From: Flavobacterium sufflavum
Lineage (GTDB): Bacteria > Bacteroidota > Bacteroidia > Flavobacteriales > Flavobacteriaceae
Reading direction: 5' to 3'
Assembly: GCF_004016525.1 (NCBI RefSeq)
Contig: NZ_SACJ01000001.1
Location: 248,001 to 312,000, forward strand
DNA length: 64,000 bases
In this document: positions 47,877 through 58,496 of the stretch, piece by piece
Numbering within the stretch: position 1 is the stretch's first letter
Layout of the letters: every line of letters begins with the position of its first letter
Position numbers and translations under genes: made by a program
The notes under the pieces: model-generated
What the model was told of the DNA's origin: nothing
Database searches by the model: none
Seen by the model: only the letters and a program-made list of their open reading frames with translations

Positions 47877-49880
47877 TTATATTTTTTTGAATCTGATTGC
47901 TGTTCCTCCTGCTCCACCAAGGTGTAATTGTAAGGAGTCGGAAGCTTTTACCGTTTTCTTCGAAATTGCTACTTCTGATGGATTATGAGTTTCATCAGTT
48001 CCTGCTGCATCGGCATAAATCTGAGCTTCGTAAGTCGCATTTGAATCTAAGAATGATAAAGAAACATTTACATCTCTTGCTTTTTCATTGGTAATAGTTC
48101 CTAAAAACCAATCGGCACTGTTTCTGTCTTTACGGGCTGTGGTGATGTATTCCCCAATTTTTCCTTCTAATACTTTAGTATCTTCCCAATCTGTTGGCAC
48201 ATCTTTTAAGAATTGCAAAGCTGGTTTTCCTTCGTAATTTTCCGGAAGGTCGGCCATCATCTGAATCGGAGCATAAATAGTTACATATAATGCCAATTGC
48301 TGTGCCGCAGTTCCGTGCACTCTTTTTCCGGGATACCCTTGTTTTACCTCAACATCAAAAATCCCAGGTGTAAAATCCATTGGTCCTGAAAGCAATCTTG
48401 TAAACGGAATAATCGTCAAGTGATTCGGGGGATTTCCTTCGCTCCAGGCATTATATTCTTGTCCACGTGCTGCTTCTCTCGACACCATATTTGGAAAAGT
48501 ACGGCGTTCCCCTGTATCTTTTATGGACTCGTGGTATAATACGGCCAAATCATACTCGGCTGCTTTTTCTAAAATATATCTGAAATAATTCACTCCAAAT
48601 TGTCCAAAGTGCATTTCCTTCATATTTAATTTAGAACCTACATGACCAATTTTAACCGAATGCATTCCCAGTTTTTTATACAATGCAAAACCTTCGTCAA
48701 CTTCTTTTAAATAGTTAATTAAGTTGGAACCTGTTTCGTGGTAACCGATAAGTGCGACACCTTTTTTGTTTCCGTACTCTACTACTTTTTCTAAATCGAA
48801 ATTGTCGGCACTTTTTGTAAAACTGAACATATGCATTTTGTTTTCATACCAGGCAGGAGTCCAGCCTTTGTTCCAGCCTTCAATCAATAAATGATGAAAT
48901 CCTTCTTTGGCAGTAAAATCAATATATTCTTCGGCATGTTTGGTTGTTGCGCCTTGCTTGTCGCTTTCCCAAAAAGTATATTTCCCGATGTGCATTCCCC
49001 ACCAAATTCCAAAGTATTTGTAAGGTTTGAAGTAGCTTGTGTTTTTTAATTTATTTGGTTCATTTAAATTCAAAATCAAATAAGAAGTAATTAAATCTGC
49101 CGGTTTTTCTCCAATTTGAATCGTTCTCCAAGAAGAAGTAAACGTATCTTTCACGCGAACTTTTACACCGTCAGACCAAGGCACCAAATCAGATTTAAGT
49201 TGCGTTCCACTTGTATTTACCAAAGTCATACTGGCAAAATCTACCAAGTTGGCTTCGTGAAAACTCAATGCTAATCCGCTTTTGCTTTCAATAGTAAGCG
49301 GAGTCAAAACGGTATCAAGCGTACTCACAGGAGCATCTTTAAAAAGATATTCGTCACGGTTTTCTCTGTTTGCCGGAATCCACCACGCTTTTCCATCTTC
49401 TTTTAAGTTAAAAGTTGTTTTTTCATCCATAATGAAAATACTGTCTTTTACATTTTGTTTTGGATACACATATCTAAAAGCAACTCCATCATCGAAAGCA
49501 CGAAACTGAATCTCCAGTTTACGTTTGTTTTTCCCTTTTTGCTGTAATTCAACTACTAATTGATTGTAGTGGTTTCTGATGTTTTTCTTTTCTCCCCAAA
49601 GCTGTTCCCAGGTTTCATCGAAAGTGGAGTTTTTTACACTTTTGATTTCGAAATCAGTACTTAAATTTTCATTTCCTTTTAGTAAAAATCCCATATCCGA
49701 TGGTGTAATCACTTCGGTTTTTCCGTGTGATACCGCATATTTTGGAGCATTTTTTACTAACTCAAATTTGATTTTGTTTTGCCCGTTTGGCGAAGCCAAT
49801 TCATAAGCATTTTTATTTTTCTGACTATATCCAATAGCGATTGAAAGCAGTACAGCGGGAAGTACAAGGTATTTTTTCAT
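47877..49880 (-). CDS. Glycoside hydrolase family 97 (SusB-like) alpha-glycosidase
   Basis: The 667-residue secreted protein has an N-terminal beta-super-sandwich (about 25-280), a (beta/alpha)8 domain with YKYFGIWWGMHIGKYTFW, LIEGWNKGWTP and YHETGSN, then YHESIKDTGERRTFPNM, SREAARGQEYNAWSEGN and PFTRLLSGPMDFTPGIFD, and a C-terminal beta-sandwich. A Glu (HE at 450-451) at this place is what I associate with the inverting, calcium-dependent alpha-glucosidase type rather than the retaining alpha-galactosidase type. Substrate specificity needs alignment. Confidence 0.9.
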   Translation of the reverse strand: MKKYLVLPAVLLSIAIGYSQKNKNAYELASPNGQNKIKFELVKNAPKYAVSHGKTEVITPSDMGFLLKGNENLSTDFEIKSVKNSTFDETWEQLWGEKKNIRNHYNQLVVELQQKGKNKRKLEIQFRAFDDGVAFRYVYPKQNVKDSIFIMDEKTTFNLKEDGKAWWIPANRENRDEYLFKDAPVSTLDTVLTPLTIESKSGLALSFHEANLVDFASMTLVNTSGTQLKSDLVPWSDGVKVRVKDTFTSSWRTIQIGEKPADLITSYLILNLNEPNKLKNTSYFKPYKYFGIWWGMHIGKYTFWESDKQGATTKHAEEYIDFTAKEGFHHLLIEGWNKGWTPAWYENKMHMFSFTKSADNFDLEKVVEYGNKKGVALIGYHETGSNLINYLKEVDEGFALYKKLGMHSVKIGHVGSKLNMKEMHFGQFGVNYFRYILEKAAEYDLAVLYHESIKDTGERRTFPNMVSREAARGQEYNAWSEGNPPNHLTIIPFTRLLSGPMDFTPGIFDVEVKQGYPGKRVHGTAAQQLALYVTIYAPIQMMADLPENYEGKPALQFLKDVPTDWEDTKVLEGKIGEYITTARKDRNSADWFLGTITNEKARDVNVSLSFLDSNATYEAQIYADAAGTDETHNPSEVAISKKTVKASDSLQLHLGGAGGTAIRFKKI

Positions 49881-49967
49881 GTTTTTTTTCTTAATTCGCC
49901 TTTTATAAATCGGACGCTGCTAAACTGCATCCGATTTAAAAAGACCCAACTTAAACTAACCAAATTG

Positions 49968-52367
49968 TTATTTTATCCACTCCGTTTTAAAAGTGGTTTT
50001 TCTGTTTAATACATTTGGAGCCACTTCAAAATTGTTTCCTTTTTTAGAAACTGTAATGGTTTGTACTGCATCTCCTTCAGGCAAGAATACTTTTGCAGTA
50101 GCTGTTGTGGTTGCATCTGTAGCATATACTTTTAATGTTAATTTGCTCCAGTCCATGTCTTTTGTAGATTGTGCCAATGCAATGTGAGGAATAGCTGAAC
50201 CATCTCTAACCAAAACCACGATTGGAATAGCACCTGCTTTAATTTTATGCCATCCGCCTTGGTATACTTTTTTGGTTTGGTAATCAATCCAGGTTCCTTC
50301 AGGAAGATAGACATCTCTTTCGGTTACTTCTTCAAATAAAGGAGCCACTAACATGCTAGACCCAAATAAGTATTCATTATCAACCAACCAGGCACCCGGA
50401 TCATTTGGATATTCTACAAATAAGGCACGCATCATAGGCAATCCTTTAGAGGAACTTTCTTTGGCTTGTGCGTAGATATACGGCATCAATTCGTAACGCA
50501 TATTATCGGCGTTTCTAAATCCTTCCAAAAAGTCTTTGCTGTACAGCCAAGGTTCGCGCGGAGGTTCGCCATGACTTCTCACATGTGAAGTAAACATTCC
50601 GAATGGTGCCCATCTACGGTATAAATTTTCAGGAGATTTAGTTGCAAATCCTCCTACGTCATGACTCCAAAAACTGAATCCGCTTAATCCTAATGAAAGT
50701 CCCCCTCTTAATTCGGCCGACATTGCACCATTGCTTGTTTCGGCATCACCTCCCCAGTGTAATGGGTAACGTTGGCTACCAGCCCAGGTACTTCTGGCCC
50801 AGATTAAAGTATATCCTTTTTCTTTTTGAGTAATTTCGGCAACCGCTTTGTTGTAACGCAAAGGGTATAAATTGTGCTCATAGAAACCCGTACGTCCGGA
50901 ATGGTAAATTCCGTCTGGCGGTGCAGCTTCTCCAAAATCAACTTTGAATACACTTACCCCCTGATCGAACAAACGTTTCAATTTACTTTGATACCAAGTC
51001 ACCGTTTCAGGGTTCGAGAAATCCAGCACTGCATCTTCATAAGGAAGATTTCCTTTTCTATCTCTTACCGCCAGATTTTTATCCATGATTTCATTGAACA
51101 AGGTGTTTTTCGGAGTGAAATAAGGCAATTGCCATAAACATACATGGAAACCATCCTCTTTCATATCCGACATCATTTTTTCTGCATCAGGAAAACGGGA
51201 TTTTGCAAACTCATAGTTGTTTCTCCAATCCACATCAAACCATCCGGTATCAAAGTGAATCACATCGGTTGGAATTTTATATTTACGCAAATCTCTTGCT
51301 ACATCACGCCCTTCTTTTTCAGAAAAATAGGTGATACGGCTCATCCAGAAACCAAATGACCAAAGTGGTGGCATGGCTGCTTTCCCGGTCAAATTGGTAT
51401 ATTCATCCAGTATTTCTTTTGGTTCTCCGATAAAGAAAAACAAATCGGCTTCATCATCACCAATATACATTTCATTGGCGCTGCCAAAATATCTTCCAAA
51501 ATCAACGGTGATAGGAGTTGAATGATGCATGAACACCCCATAACCACGACTGCTCATATAAAAGGGAACGGGTTTGTACATCGTTTCATTTTGGATTCCA
51601 TTGGCATCATCGGTCCATAAAACCACCTTTTGACCGCGTTTATTGAATTGTGTGAATGATTCCCCGCAACCAAATATTTTTTCGTCAGGTTCTAAACTGA
51701 AAGCAGCTCCCATACTTCTGGAATAATCGCTGTTTCTACGAACATAAGAAAATGGAAGTGTTGGCGTATACGTATTTTTAAAATCAGAATCATGTAAGGT
51801 TCCTGTCAACAATTTTCCTTTTTCGTCATAAATTTTTACGTGCCAAGGTTTCGTTTGAATTTCGACCGAACCGTGTTTGCTGATAAATTTATAACCGCCT
51901 TCTATTTTAGAATATTTCCATAATTCCGGGTGATTCGGAGCTACTCCGTCAACCAACATCAAGGATTCTTTTTGAGGGCGAAATTGTGGCCCTGAAGTTG
52001 TCTTAATTCTCAACGTACGATCAGAAACAAACTGAATTTGGAAAGGCAATTCAGGAGAAACCTCATACTCAGTAGCTGGAAATTCGTTCGCTTTCTCCAT
52101 ATCAGGTTTCATCATCATATTATTGAAAGCCTGACGCGTTTTGTAATTGTATCTGAGGTATTTTACTGTACCCTTTCCTGTTTGGGGATCAAAGGCTGTA
52201 AGCTCATCGGCAAAATAAAACGTATTGAGATAATTCTGGAAATCTTTACTGATATCCATCGGCGCATTTAACACATCTGCATTTTGAATCTGTGCTGTTG
52301 CTTTTGGAATAGCTAGAAATCCAAAAACAAAGATTGAAAATAGAGCCGTTATTTGAGTTTTCTTCAT
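49968..52367 (-). CDS. Glycoside hydrolase family 31, probable alpha-xylosidase
   Basis: The 799-residue protein has a signal peptide (ending KATAQ), an N-terminal beta-sandwich (FGCGESFTQFNKRGQ), and a (beta/alpha)8 barrel with DTGWFDVDW, nucleophile Asp477 (VFKVDFGEAAPP) and acid/base Asp541 (HWGGDAETS). The KVDFGE form and the WFDVDW loop resemble YicI-type alpha-xylosidases, which remove alpha-1,6-xylose from xyloglucan oligosaccharides. A C-terminal beta domain follows. A 184-bp gap separates it from the lipoprotein gene upstream. Confidence 0.9.
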   Translation of the reverse strand: MKKTQITALFSIFVFGFLAIPKATAQIQNADVLNAPMDISKDFQNYLNTFYFADELTAFDPQTGKGTVKYLRYNYKTRQAFNNMMMKPDMEKANEFPATEYEVSPELPFQIQFVSDRTLRIKTTSGPQFRPQKESLMLVDGVAPNHPELWKYSKIEGGYKFISKHGSVEIQTKPWHVKIYDEKGKLLTGTLHDSDFKNTYTPTLPFSYVRRNSDYSRSMGAAFSLEPDEKIFGCGESFTQFNKRGQKVVLWTDDANGIQNETMYKPVPFYMSSRGYGVFMHHSTPITVDFGRYFGSANEMYIGDDEADLFFFIGEPKEILDEYTNLTGKAAMPPLWSFGFWMSRITYFSEKEGRDVARDLRKYKIPTDVIHFDTGWFDVDWRNNYEFAKSRFPDAEKMMSDMKEDGFHVCLWQLPYFTPKNTLFNEIMDKNLAVRDRKGNLPYEDAVLDFSNPETVTWYQSKLKRLFDQGVSVFKVDFGEAAPPDGIYHSGRTGFYEHNLYPLRYNKAVAEITQKEKGYTLIWARSTWAGSQRYPLHWGGDAETSNGAMSAELRGGLSLGLSGFSFWSHDVGGFATKSPENLYRRWAPFGMFTSHVRSHGEPPREPWLYSKDFLEGFRNADNMRYELMPYIYAQAKESSSKGLPMMRALFVEYPNDPGAWLVDNEYLFGSSMLVAPLFEEVTERDVYLPEGTWIDYQTKKVYQGGWHKIKAGAIPIVVLVRDGSAIPHIALAQSTKDMDWSKLTLKVYATDATTTATAKVFLPEGDAVQTITVSKKGNNFEVAPNVLNRKTTFKTEWIK

Positions 52368-52551
52368 TTTTATGGAAATTTATATTTATTATTATTTTAA
52401 TTGAATCATTTGACTGATGTAAATATAGTATTACTTTTCAGCTCTTTGAAACTTAACCCTAATTCTAATTTATCTGCTTATTTAGAAGCTCTTGAATTAG
52501 GATAAAGACATCAATCAATACGATTCAAATAACTTTCCTAATATTTTCTAT

Positions 52552-53415
52552 TTAACTCTTAGGCACTAAATTCATAACTACTTGCACACCGTCATTACGA
52601 ATTGCGGCATATCTTAAAGAACTTGCTGTAAGCTCAATTAACCTAACATTAGAAAACGAGAATCCTGACATTACATCGTTATAATAGGCATTAAGATGTA
52701 GCATTTCTATTCCTCCGTTTAATATGATTCTGTCATTTTTAGCCCCTGTTGAAAGACTAAAATTGTACGTTCCGGACTTAGTGGTTTTTACAGTACTTCC
52801 TGTAGTCAATGAAGTTTGTGTTACTTTAACATTATAACCTCCATTAAGGTCAAAAGTAACTTCTCCCCAATTTTTGTTTTCTACACCTGACCATGAAACA
52901 TCATTGATACTCCCTGGATACCAAGCCCAATCTCCTTCTACTGTCTTGTTTATATATCCACCACCAACAAATGCAAATGGACTTTCAGTTACCATATTAA
53001 ATACCCATGTTTTTCCGGCTATACCGTTAGTAAGCATTGCCCATCTAGGATCACTAAATAAAGTTTGATCATTTTTTGAAATGGTTACCGTTTTTGTGGC
53101 TGTTACCGAACCGCCTTGTGTATAAGCTGAAAAATTAATGGTATAAGTACCCGCAAATGGCATTGGAATAGTTGTTTCATTTAGGTTTGAATGCCCTAAT
53201 TCATTCCCTTTTGAATCAACATAACTCCAATAAGGTATAACATCCGGAGTTAGGTTTTTTAATTGAATGGTATTCCCATTTACTACAGCCGTAAAATTCA
53301 GGTCTGTAGACATAAGTGACATTGCAGGAAGACTGTTACGATCTTCTACCGGTTCGCAAGAAAATAACGAACCCACTGCAATTATAGCTATTAATGTTAA
53401 AAATATATTTTTCAT
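52552..53415 (-). CDS. Surface glycan-binding lipoprotein (SusE/F-position)
   Basis: The start is at 53415 (MKNIFLTLIAIIAVGSLFSC); nine more codons upstream overlap susD and are rejected. Cys20 is the lipidation site and an acidic stretch after it (EPVEDRN) suits surface export. The 287 residues hold a PKD/immunoglobulin-like N-terminal part (about 40-125) and a C-terminal beta domain with paired aromatics (WAWYPGSINDVSWSG) that could bind glycan. There is no catalytic motif. The position right after susD supports a surface glycan-binding protein. Confidence 0.8.
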   Translation of the reverse strand: MKNIFLTLIAIIAVGSLFSCEPVEDRNSLPAMSLMSTDLNFTAVVNGNTIQLKNLTPDVIPYWSYVDSKGNELGHSNLNETTIPMPFAGTYTINFSAYTQGGSVTATKTVTISKNDQTLFSDPRWAMLTNGIAGKTWVFNMVTESPFAFVGGGYINKTVEGDWAWYPGSINDVSWSGVENKNWGEVTFDLNGGYNVKVTQTSLTTGSTVKTTKSGTYNFSLSTGAKNDRIILNGGIEMLHLNAYYNDVMSGFSFSNVRLIELTASSLRYAAIRNDGVQVVMNLVPKS

Positions 53416-53435
53416 AGTCATTATTTTTAAGGTTA

Positions 53436-55022
53436 TTACCAACCTGGATTTTGTTTTATTGCTCCGTTAGAAAGTACAATTTGTGACTGAGGTATTGCAA
53501 ACCATCCTAGTGTTTCAGTTCTAAATGTTACGTTAAATTGAGAATCACTATTTACATTGTCAATAGCAGCTTTAGCTATAGCTGGACTTTGTCTGATTAA
53601 GTCAAAAAAACGTTGTCCTTCTAATGCCAGTTCTAATTGACGTTCCTTCATGATATTTGGTAAAGTTGCTGCAACACGGTGACTGGCATTTTGGAAAGCA
53701 CGATCACGAACTTTATCGAGACAAGTTTTTGCAAAAGCATCATTTGTACCAAGATTAAGCTCTGCTGCCATTAACAATACATCCGAAAATCGTATTACAG
53801 CATAATCTTCGACATTGTCAATTTGGAAATTTCCACCATTGGCAGTTACGTCTGCAATTCCGGCTTCATTGGTAACAGGGCAATATTTTTTCCAGGCGTA
53901 TCCTGTATATTGACGTTGGTCTCTTTTATTTGGTGCAGGATCAAAATTCAATCCTTCTCCAGCAAAATTGATGATGGTAGCATCTCTACGAGTATCTCCA
54001 ACTTCATATGCACCATAAAGACTTGGGGTAACAGGAAGTCCACCCCAACCGTAAGCATATCTACCTATATTTCCACCACGTGGCGCAATTAATACTGACA
54101 AACGATTTCCTTCATGAAGATTCCAGTCTCCTTTTCCGCTTCCGTTATAACGAATAGCCCAAACCATTTCTGTATTGCCTTCACCTGCATAATTCGCAAG
54201 TGACGCAGCTATCCATAGACGAGAATAATCTGTAATCAAAGCGTGACCACTATTATTTACAACATCATTAATATAGGTTACTGCCTGAGCTTTGGTCACT
54301 ACTCCGGCTAAATCCGGTTTAGTATAATAATCTGTATAGAATATAAAAGCTTTCGCCAAATAAGATTCTGCAGCCCATTTAGTGATGCGACCGTAATTTG
54401 GATTTCCTACTTGAGAATAATTTTCAGTACCCAGATTTTCTACAGCAAATTTTAAGTCATTAGCAATTAAAGCATAAGTAACTTCCGGAGCCAATCTTGG
54501 AGAATTAAATTCACTGGTGTTAATAGAATGATCCAGTGGAACAATATCACCAAAAATTCTCGCTAATTCAAAATGGAAATGGGCTCTTAAAAAACGAGCT
54601 TCCGCCTCATATTTTGCTTTAAGTGCAGTATCGGTACCCCAATTTACTTTATCTAAATTTTCTAATAAAATATTGGCTCTGTATATTCCTTTGTAGCAGC
54701 TTTGCCAAACAACATTATTCATTTCCGGATCTGAGCTGTTTTTAAAGCGATCCCAGTCCAAAACAGCTATTCCATCAGCGGTTCCAAAACCTCCAAAACA
54801 ATTATCCGAGGCTTCTTCCGTAATCATTTGAAATCCTGCCCAGCCGCCTTCCTGTTGCAATACATCATATATAGAAACAAGTCCTTCAAAAGCATCTTTC
54901 GGGGTTTTATAAAAATTTTCTGCAACCTTTTCGGTTACCGGTGCGGTGTCTAAAAAATCATTCGAGCAAGAACTTAATATTAATAGGGTTGATGCCGTAA
55001 ATAGTTTAATATAATTTTTCAT
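53436..55022 (-). CDS. SusD/RagB family nutrient-binding outer-membrane lipoprotein
   Basis: The 528-residue lipoprotein has Cys19 as lipidation site (LLILSSCSNDFLDTAP). TPR-like helices begin NFYKTPKDAFEGLVSIYD, and the family end motif FDLIRQSPAI with a terminal KQNPGW is present. It forms the lid on the SusC channel and captures oligosaccharide at the cell surface. It starts 11 bp after susC. Confidence 0.95.
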   Translation of the reverse strand: MKNYIKLFTASTLLILSSCSNDFLDTAPVTEKVAENFYKTPKDAFEGLVSIYDVLQQEGGWAGFQMITEEASDNCFGGFGTADGIAVLDWDRFKNSSDPEMNNVVWQSCYKGIYRANILLENLDKVNWGTDTALKAKYEAEARFLRAHFHFELARIFGDIVPLDHSINTSEFNSPRLAPEVTYALIANDLKFAVENLGTENYSQVGNPNYGRITKWAAESYLAKAFIFYTDYYTKPDLAGVVTKAQAVTYINDVVNNSGHALITDYSRLWIAASLANYAGEGNTEMVWAIRYNGSGKGDWNLHEGNRLSVLIAPRGGNIGRYAYGWGGLPVTPSLYGAYEVGDTRRDATIINFAGEGLNFDPAPNKRDQRQYTGYAWKKYCPVTNEAGIADVTANGGNFQIDNVEDYAVIRFSDVLLMAAELNLGTNDAFAKTCLDKVRDRAFQNASHRVAATLPNIMKERQLELALEGQRFFDLIRQSPAIAKAAIDNVNSDSQFNVTFRTETLGWFAIPQSQIVLSNGAIKQNPGW

Positions 55023-55033
55023 TTTTTTGATAA

Positions 55034-58000
55034 TTAGAAGTTAACATTAAGTCCCATCATATAAGTTCTTGGCTGTGGGTAGTAACCCACATCAATCCCT
55101 TTTGCCCATGATTGGTTTGTATTTCCAAACCCAATCTCCGGATCCATTCCTCTATACTTCGTAAAAGTGAACAGATTGTTGGCGGCAACGTATAATCTGA
55201 ATTTTGAAAAGAAATTTAACATGCCTGTTACTTTTGTCAAATCACAACCTAGCGTAGCCGATTTGATTCTAAAGAAGCCGGCGTCTTGAACATATAAATC
55301 GGACATCTTAGTATAATTCCCATTCGCATCTGAACCATAAGTAACTCTTGGTATAGAATTAGAACTTCCTTCTGTTGTCCAACGATTCAAGATTGTCGTT
55401 GTGTAATTAGAGTAAGGACGTTCAATACTACGAAGCCCAATAACATTTTGATTTCCTGAAACGCCATAGGTATAAATCGAGAAATCAAAAGCTTTGTAAG
55501 ACAGTTCCATATTTAACCCATAAGTAAAGTCCGGATTTGGATTTCCAATTTTAGTTTTATCGTTAGCATCAATTTTGCCGTCAGCGTTTAAATCCACAAA
55601 ACGAACATCTCCAGGCAATGCATTAGGCTGAACTCCCGCCGCAACTTCGGCTGCATTTTGAAAAATACCATTGGTTTTAAGTCCGTAAAAATAACCTATT
55701 GGTTGTCCTACCTCTACACGATTCATTTCATCCAAACCTTGAAAAAGGAGGTTAGTGTCACCATGGATTATGCCTTCAGAATTGGCTACACGAAGCACTT
55801 TGTTTTCATTATGGGATATGTTTCCGTTTATAGAAAATGACCAGTCTTTTCCAAAATTAGTTCTATATCCTAATCCTAATTCAATTCCTCTATTATTAAC
55901 ATCTCCACCATTTATATAAGGAGGCGTAGCTCCGGCAATTTCAGGAATAGCTGCCTGTACTAACCAATCTTTGGTTGTTTTGTTATAATAATCGAATGTC
56001 AAAGTAAGGTTTGAGAATAATGCAGCGTCAAAACCAAAATCAGTTTGCTCAGATGTTTCCCATTTTAAATCAGGATTTGAAAGTGCATCTGGACTAGAAC
56101 CTGTATACAGTGTTTCATTAGGACCTGTCCCAAAATGATAGTTTTTATCATAAGAATTTATTGTTGACATGTAAGCAAATCGTTTTGAAAATTGATCATT
56201 ACCGTTTTGTCCCCAACTGGCTCTTATTTTAAGAGATTTTATAAAACTATTTTGTGGAAAGAAACTTTCGCGATCTATGTTCCATCCAGCTGATACCGCA
56301 GGAAAGTAAGCATATTTATTATTGGTTCCGAACTCCGAAGAACCGTCTCTTCTTAATGTGGCAGTGAATAAATATTTATTGTTGTAATCATATAACAATC
56401 TACCAAAATAAGATTGAAGTCTATAATCGTATCTTTCACCGGAGACTGTGTTTGATGTTTTATCTGTTGCATTACTTAAATAAGCATGGTCAAAATCATT
56501 AAAAGTTAAATTTTTGCCTGTGGCTCCCATACTTTCAGAAGTATTTGACTTAGCAGAAGTTCCTAACAACACATCAAAATGATGAATATCATTGATAGAA
56601 GCTTTATATTGCAATGTGTTTTCCCATAACCAGCCCAAACTTTTATTGGAACTTTGTGTAACACTTGAGATCAGATTATTATCAAAAAGTGTTTCATTAT
56701 AAACCGGTTTAAAAGAACGAAATGAACTATCCGATATATCCACTCCAAAACTCGTTTTGAAAGTAACATTTTTCAAGAATTTTGCTTCTGCAAATACATT
56801 TCCCACATAACGATTTATTTTATCTTCTTTAAAGTTATTATGATATAAAGAAGCCACGGGATTAAAAACATCAGCCGCAATAATTGAAGTTGCAAAATTG
56901 CCATTGGCATCATAGGCAGCGTCTAAAGGAGAGGCATTTAGAAAACTTCTTATACTGTTATTGTAAAGACCCTGGTCAGAAACACCATTACTTTTGATAT
57001 TGGCGAAAGAAAAATTTTCTCCGATTTTCAAATGATTTTCTATAACTTCAGATGTAGTATTGACATTGAATGTTATACGATCATACTGTGATTGATTATT
57101 TTGACTTCCTATAAGACCTTCTTGTCCATAATAAGATAATCCTGTAGCAATTGTCGATTTTTTATCCCCACCCGTAATCATTAAGGAATGATTTTGTTTT
57201 GCGGCTCCATTATTGAATAAATCTTTTTGCCAATCGTGGTTAGGAAGTGCAGCTATTTGCGCTGCAGTATACAAAGGTGTAAAACCTGAATTCACCCTTG
57301 ATTCATTCATGATAACTGCATATTCATTTGAATCAAGCAGGTCTAATCTTTTGGCAATTTCCTGATATCCTGTATAACTATTTAAAGACACATTCATCTT
57401 ACCATCTTTTCCTTTTTTAGTCGTCACTAATATAACTCCATTAGCTGCTCTGGCTCCATAGATAGATGCAGCCGAAGCGTCTTTAAGAACATCGACTCTT
57501 TCAATAGTGGATGGATCAAGATACCCAATACCATTATCCACAACAACTCCATCAACAACATAAAGAGGAGAGCTGTTTCCTGCGGTTCCCACACCACGTA
57601 TGTTTACAGCCATTCCAGCTCCCGGTTGTCCTGACGTAGAGGTAATGGACACCCCTGAACTTTGTCCCTGTAAAGCATTAACAACATCAAGACTGGCAAC
57701 TTGTTGGATGTCTTTTCCCGAAACCAAAGAAGTAGCAGCTGTTGATACCTTTTTCTTCTGAGAGCCATACCCTATCACAACAACCTCTTTAAGATCTGCT
57801 GTTTCCGCTTGCATGGCAATGTTTATTACTGTTTGGTTTTTTATCGATACTCGTTGTGTTTTATAACCTATATAGCTGATTATTAACACAGCGTCAGATT
57901 CCGCATTAATTTGATATTTACCATCAAAATCAGTTGTAGTATTTTTATTGGTAGACTCTACTTTAACAGTTGCACCGGGAATCCCCATACCGTCGTTACT

Positions 58001-58126
58001 AGATGTTATCTTTCCACTTACAGAAAGAGATCGCTGTTGCGCAAAACTTGATTGCAGCATAAACATGCTGAACAAGATTGCTATACAAAAGGGAAGCATT
58101 GTCGAAATACAATATTTTCTTTTCAT
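55034..58126 (-). CDS. SusC/RagA family TonB-linked outer-membrane transporter
   Basis: The 1030-residue receptor starts with signal peptide (ending SSFAQ), a carboxypeptidase-D-like domain (about 33-110, SGKITSSNDGMGIPGATVKV), the TonB-box region EVVVIGYGSQKKK (115-126), a plug, and the SusC signature VDVLKDASAASIYGARAANG at 211-230. A 22-strand barrel ends in GLNVNF with terminal Phe. It imports oligosaccharides across the outer membrane with SusD and heads the operon. Confidence 0.96.
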   Translation of the reverse strand: MKRKYCISTMLPFCIAILFSMFMLQSSFAQQRSLSVSGKITSSNDGMGIPGATVKVESTNKNTTTDFDGKYQINAESDAVLIISYIGYKTQRVSIKNQTVINIAMQAETADLKEVVVIGYGSQKKKVSTAATSLVSGKDIQQVASLDVVNALQGQSSGVSITSTSGQPGAGMAVNIRGVGTAGNSSPLYVVDGVVVDNGIGYLDPSTIERVDVLKDASAASIYGARAANGVILVTTKKGKDGKMNVSLNSYTGYQEIAKRLDLLDSNEYAVIMNESRVNSGFTPLYTAAQIAALPNHDWQKDLFNNGAAKQNHSLMITGGDKKSTIATGLSYYGQEGLIGSQNNQSQYDRITFNVNTTSEVIENHLKIGENFSFANIKSNGVSDQGLYNNSIRSFLNASPLDAAYDANGNFATSIIAADVFNPVASLYHNNFKEDKINRYVGNVFAEAKFLKNVTFKTSFGVDISDSSFRSFKPVYNETLFDNNLISSVTQSSNKSLGWLWENTLQYKASINDIHHFDVLLGTSAKSNTSESMGATGKNLTFNDFDHAYLSNATDKTSNTVSGERYDYRLQSYFGRLLYDYNNKYLFTATLRRDGSSEFGTNNKYAYFPAVSAGWNIDRESFFPQNSFIKSLKIRASWGQNGNDQFSKRFAYMSTINSYDKNYHFGTGPNETLYTGSSPDALSNPDLKWETSEQTDFGFDAALFSNLTLTFDYYNKTTKDWLVQAAIPEIAGATPPYINGGDVNNRGIELGLGYRTNFGKDWSFSINGNISHNENKVLRVANSEGIIHGDTNLLFQGLDEMNRVEVGQPIGYFYGLKTNGIFQNAAEVAAGVQPNALPGDVRFVDLNADGKIDANDKTKIGNPNPDFTYGLNMELSYKAFDFSIYTYGVSGNQNVIGLRSIERPYSNYTTTILNRWTTEGSSNSIPRVTYGSDANGNYTKMSDLYVQDAGFFRIKSATLGCDLTKVTGMLNFFSKFRLYVAANNLFTFTKYRGMDPEIGFGNTNQSWAKGIDVGYYPQPRTYMMGLNVNF

Positions 58127-58496
58127 AATAATTTAAGAATTGGTTAATTTTTTAGTTAATGGTTTTTTAATTATAATTATTTCAGGTATTCTAATTTACT
58201 CTCTATTATTCATACTAATTTATTTAGCATCAATATTCTATTTATCTCAATTCATAAATAGCTTTCAAATCTTAAAAAGACTTCTTTTTAAAAAAATATA
58301 TTTTTGAAGGGCTCGAAACAACCTTATGGTTAATTTGACTACAAGTATATAGCTTTTTTTTACATTAACAAAATTTTAAGCAATAAAAAAAGATTAAGTA
58401 AAAAATTCTAAGAATTTATATACATATAACAAATATTATGCATCGCAAAAGCATTGTTACTTATATTTTATTATTTTCGTGAAATATTATACCATT
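58127..58496. promoter_or_regulatory. 370-bp divergent regulatory region between susC and the Nudix regulator
   Basis: This AT-rich region has no ORF. No clean TAnnTTTG is found for susC. For the regulator, TTG at 58454-58456 and TTATTTTCG (58471-58479) approximate a promoter. An imperfect palindrome joins AACAA (58428-58432) and ATGC (58438-58441) with GCAT (58451-58454) and TTGTT (58454-58458), a possible operator just upstream. Confidence 0.4.
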
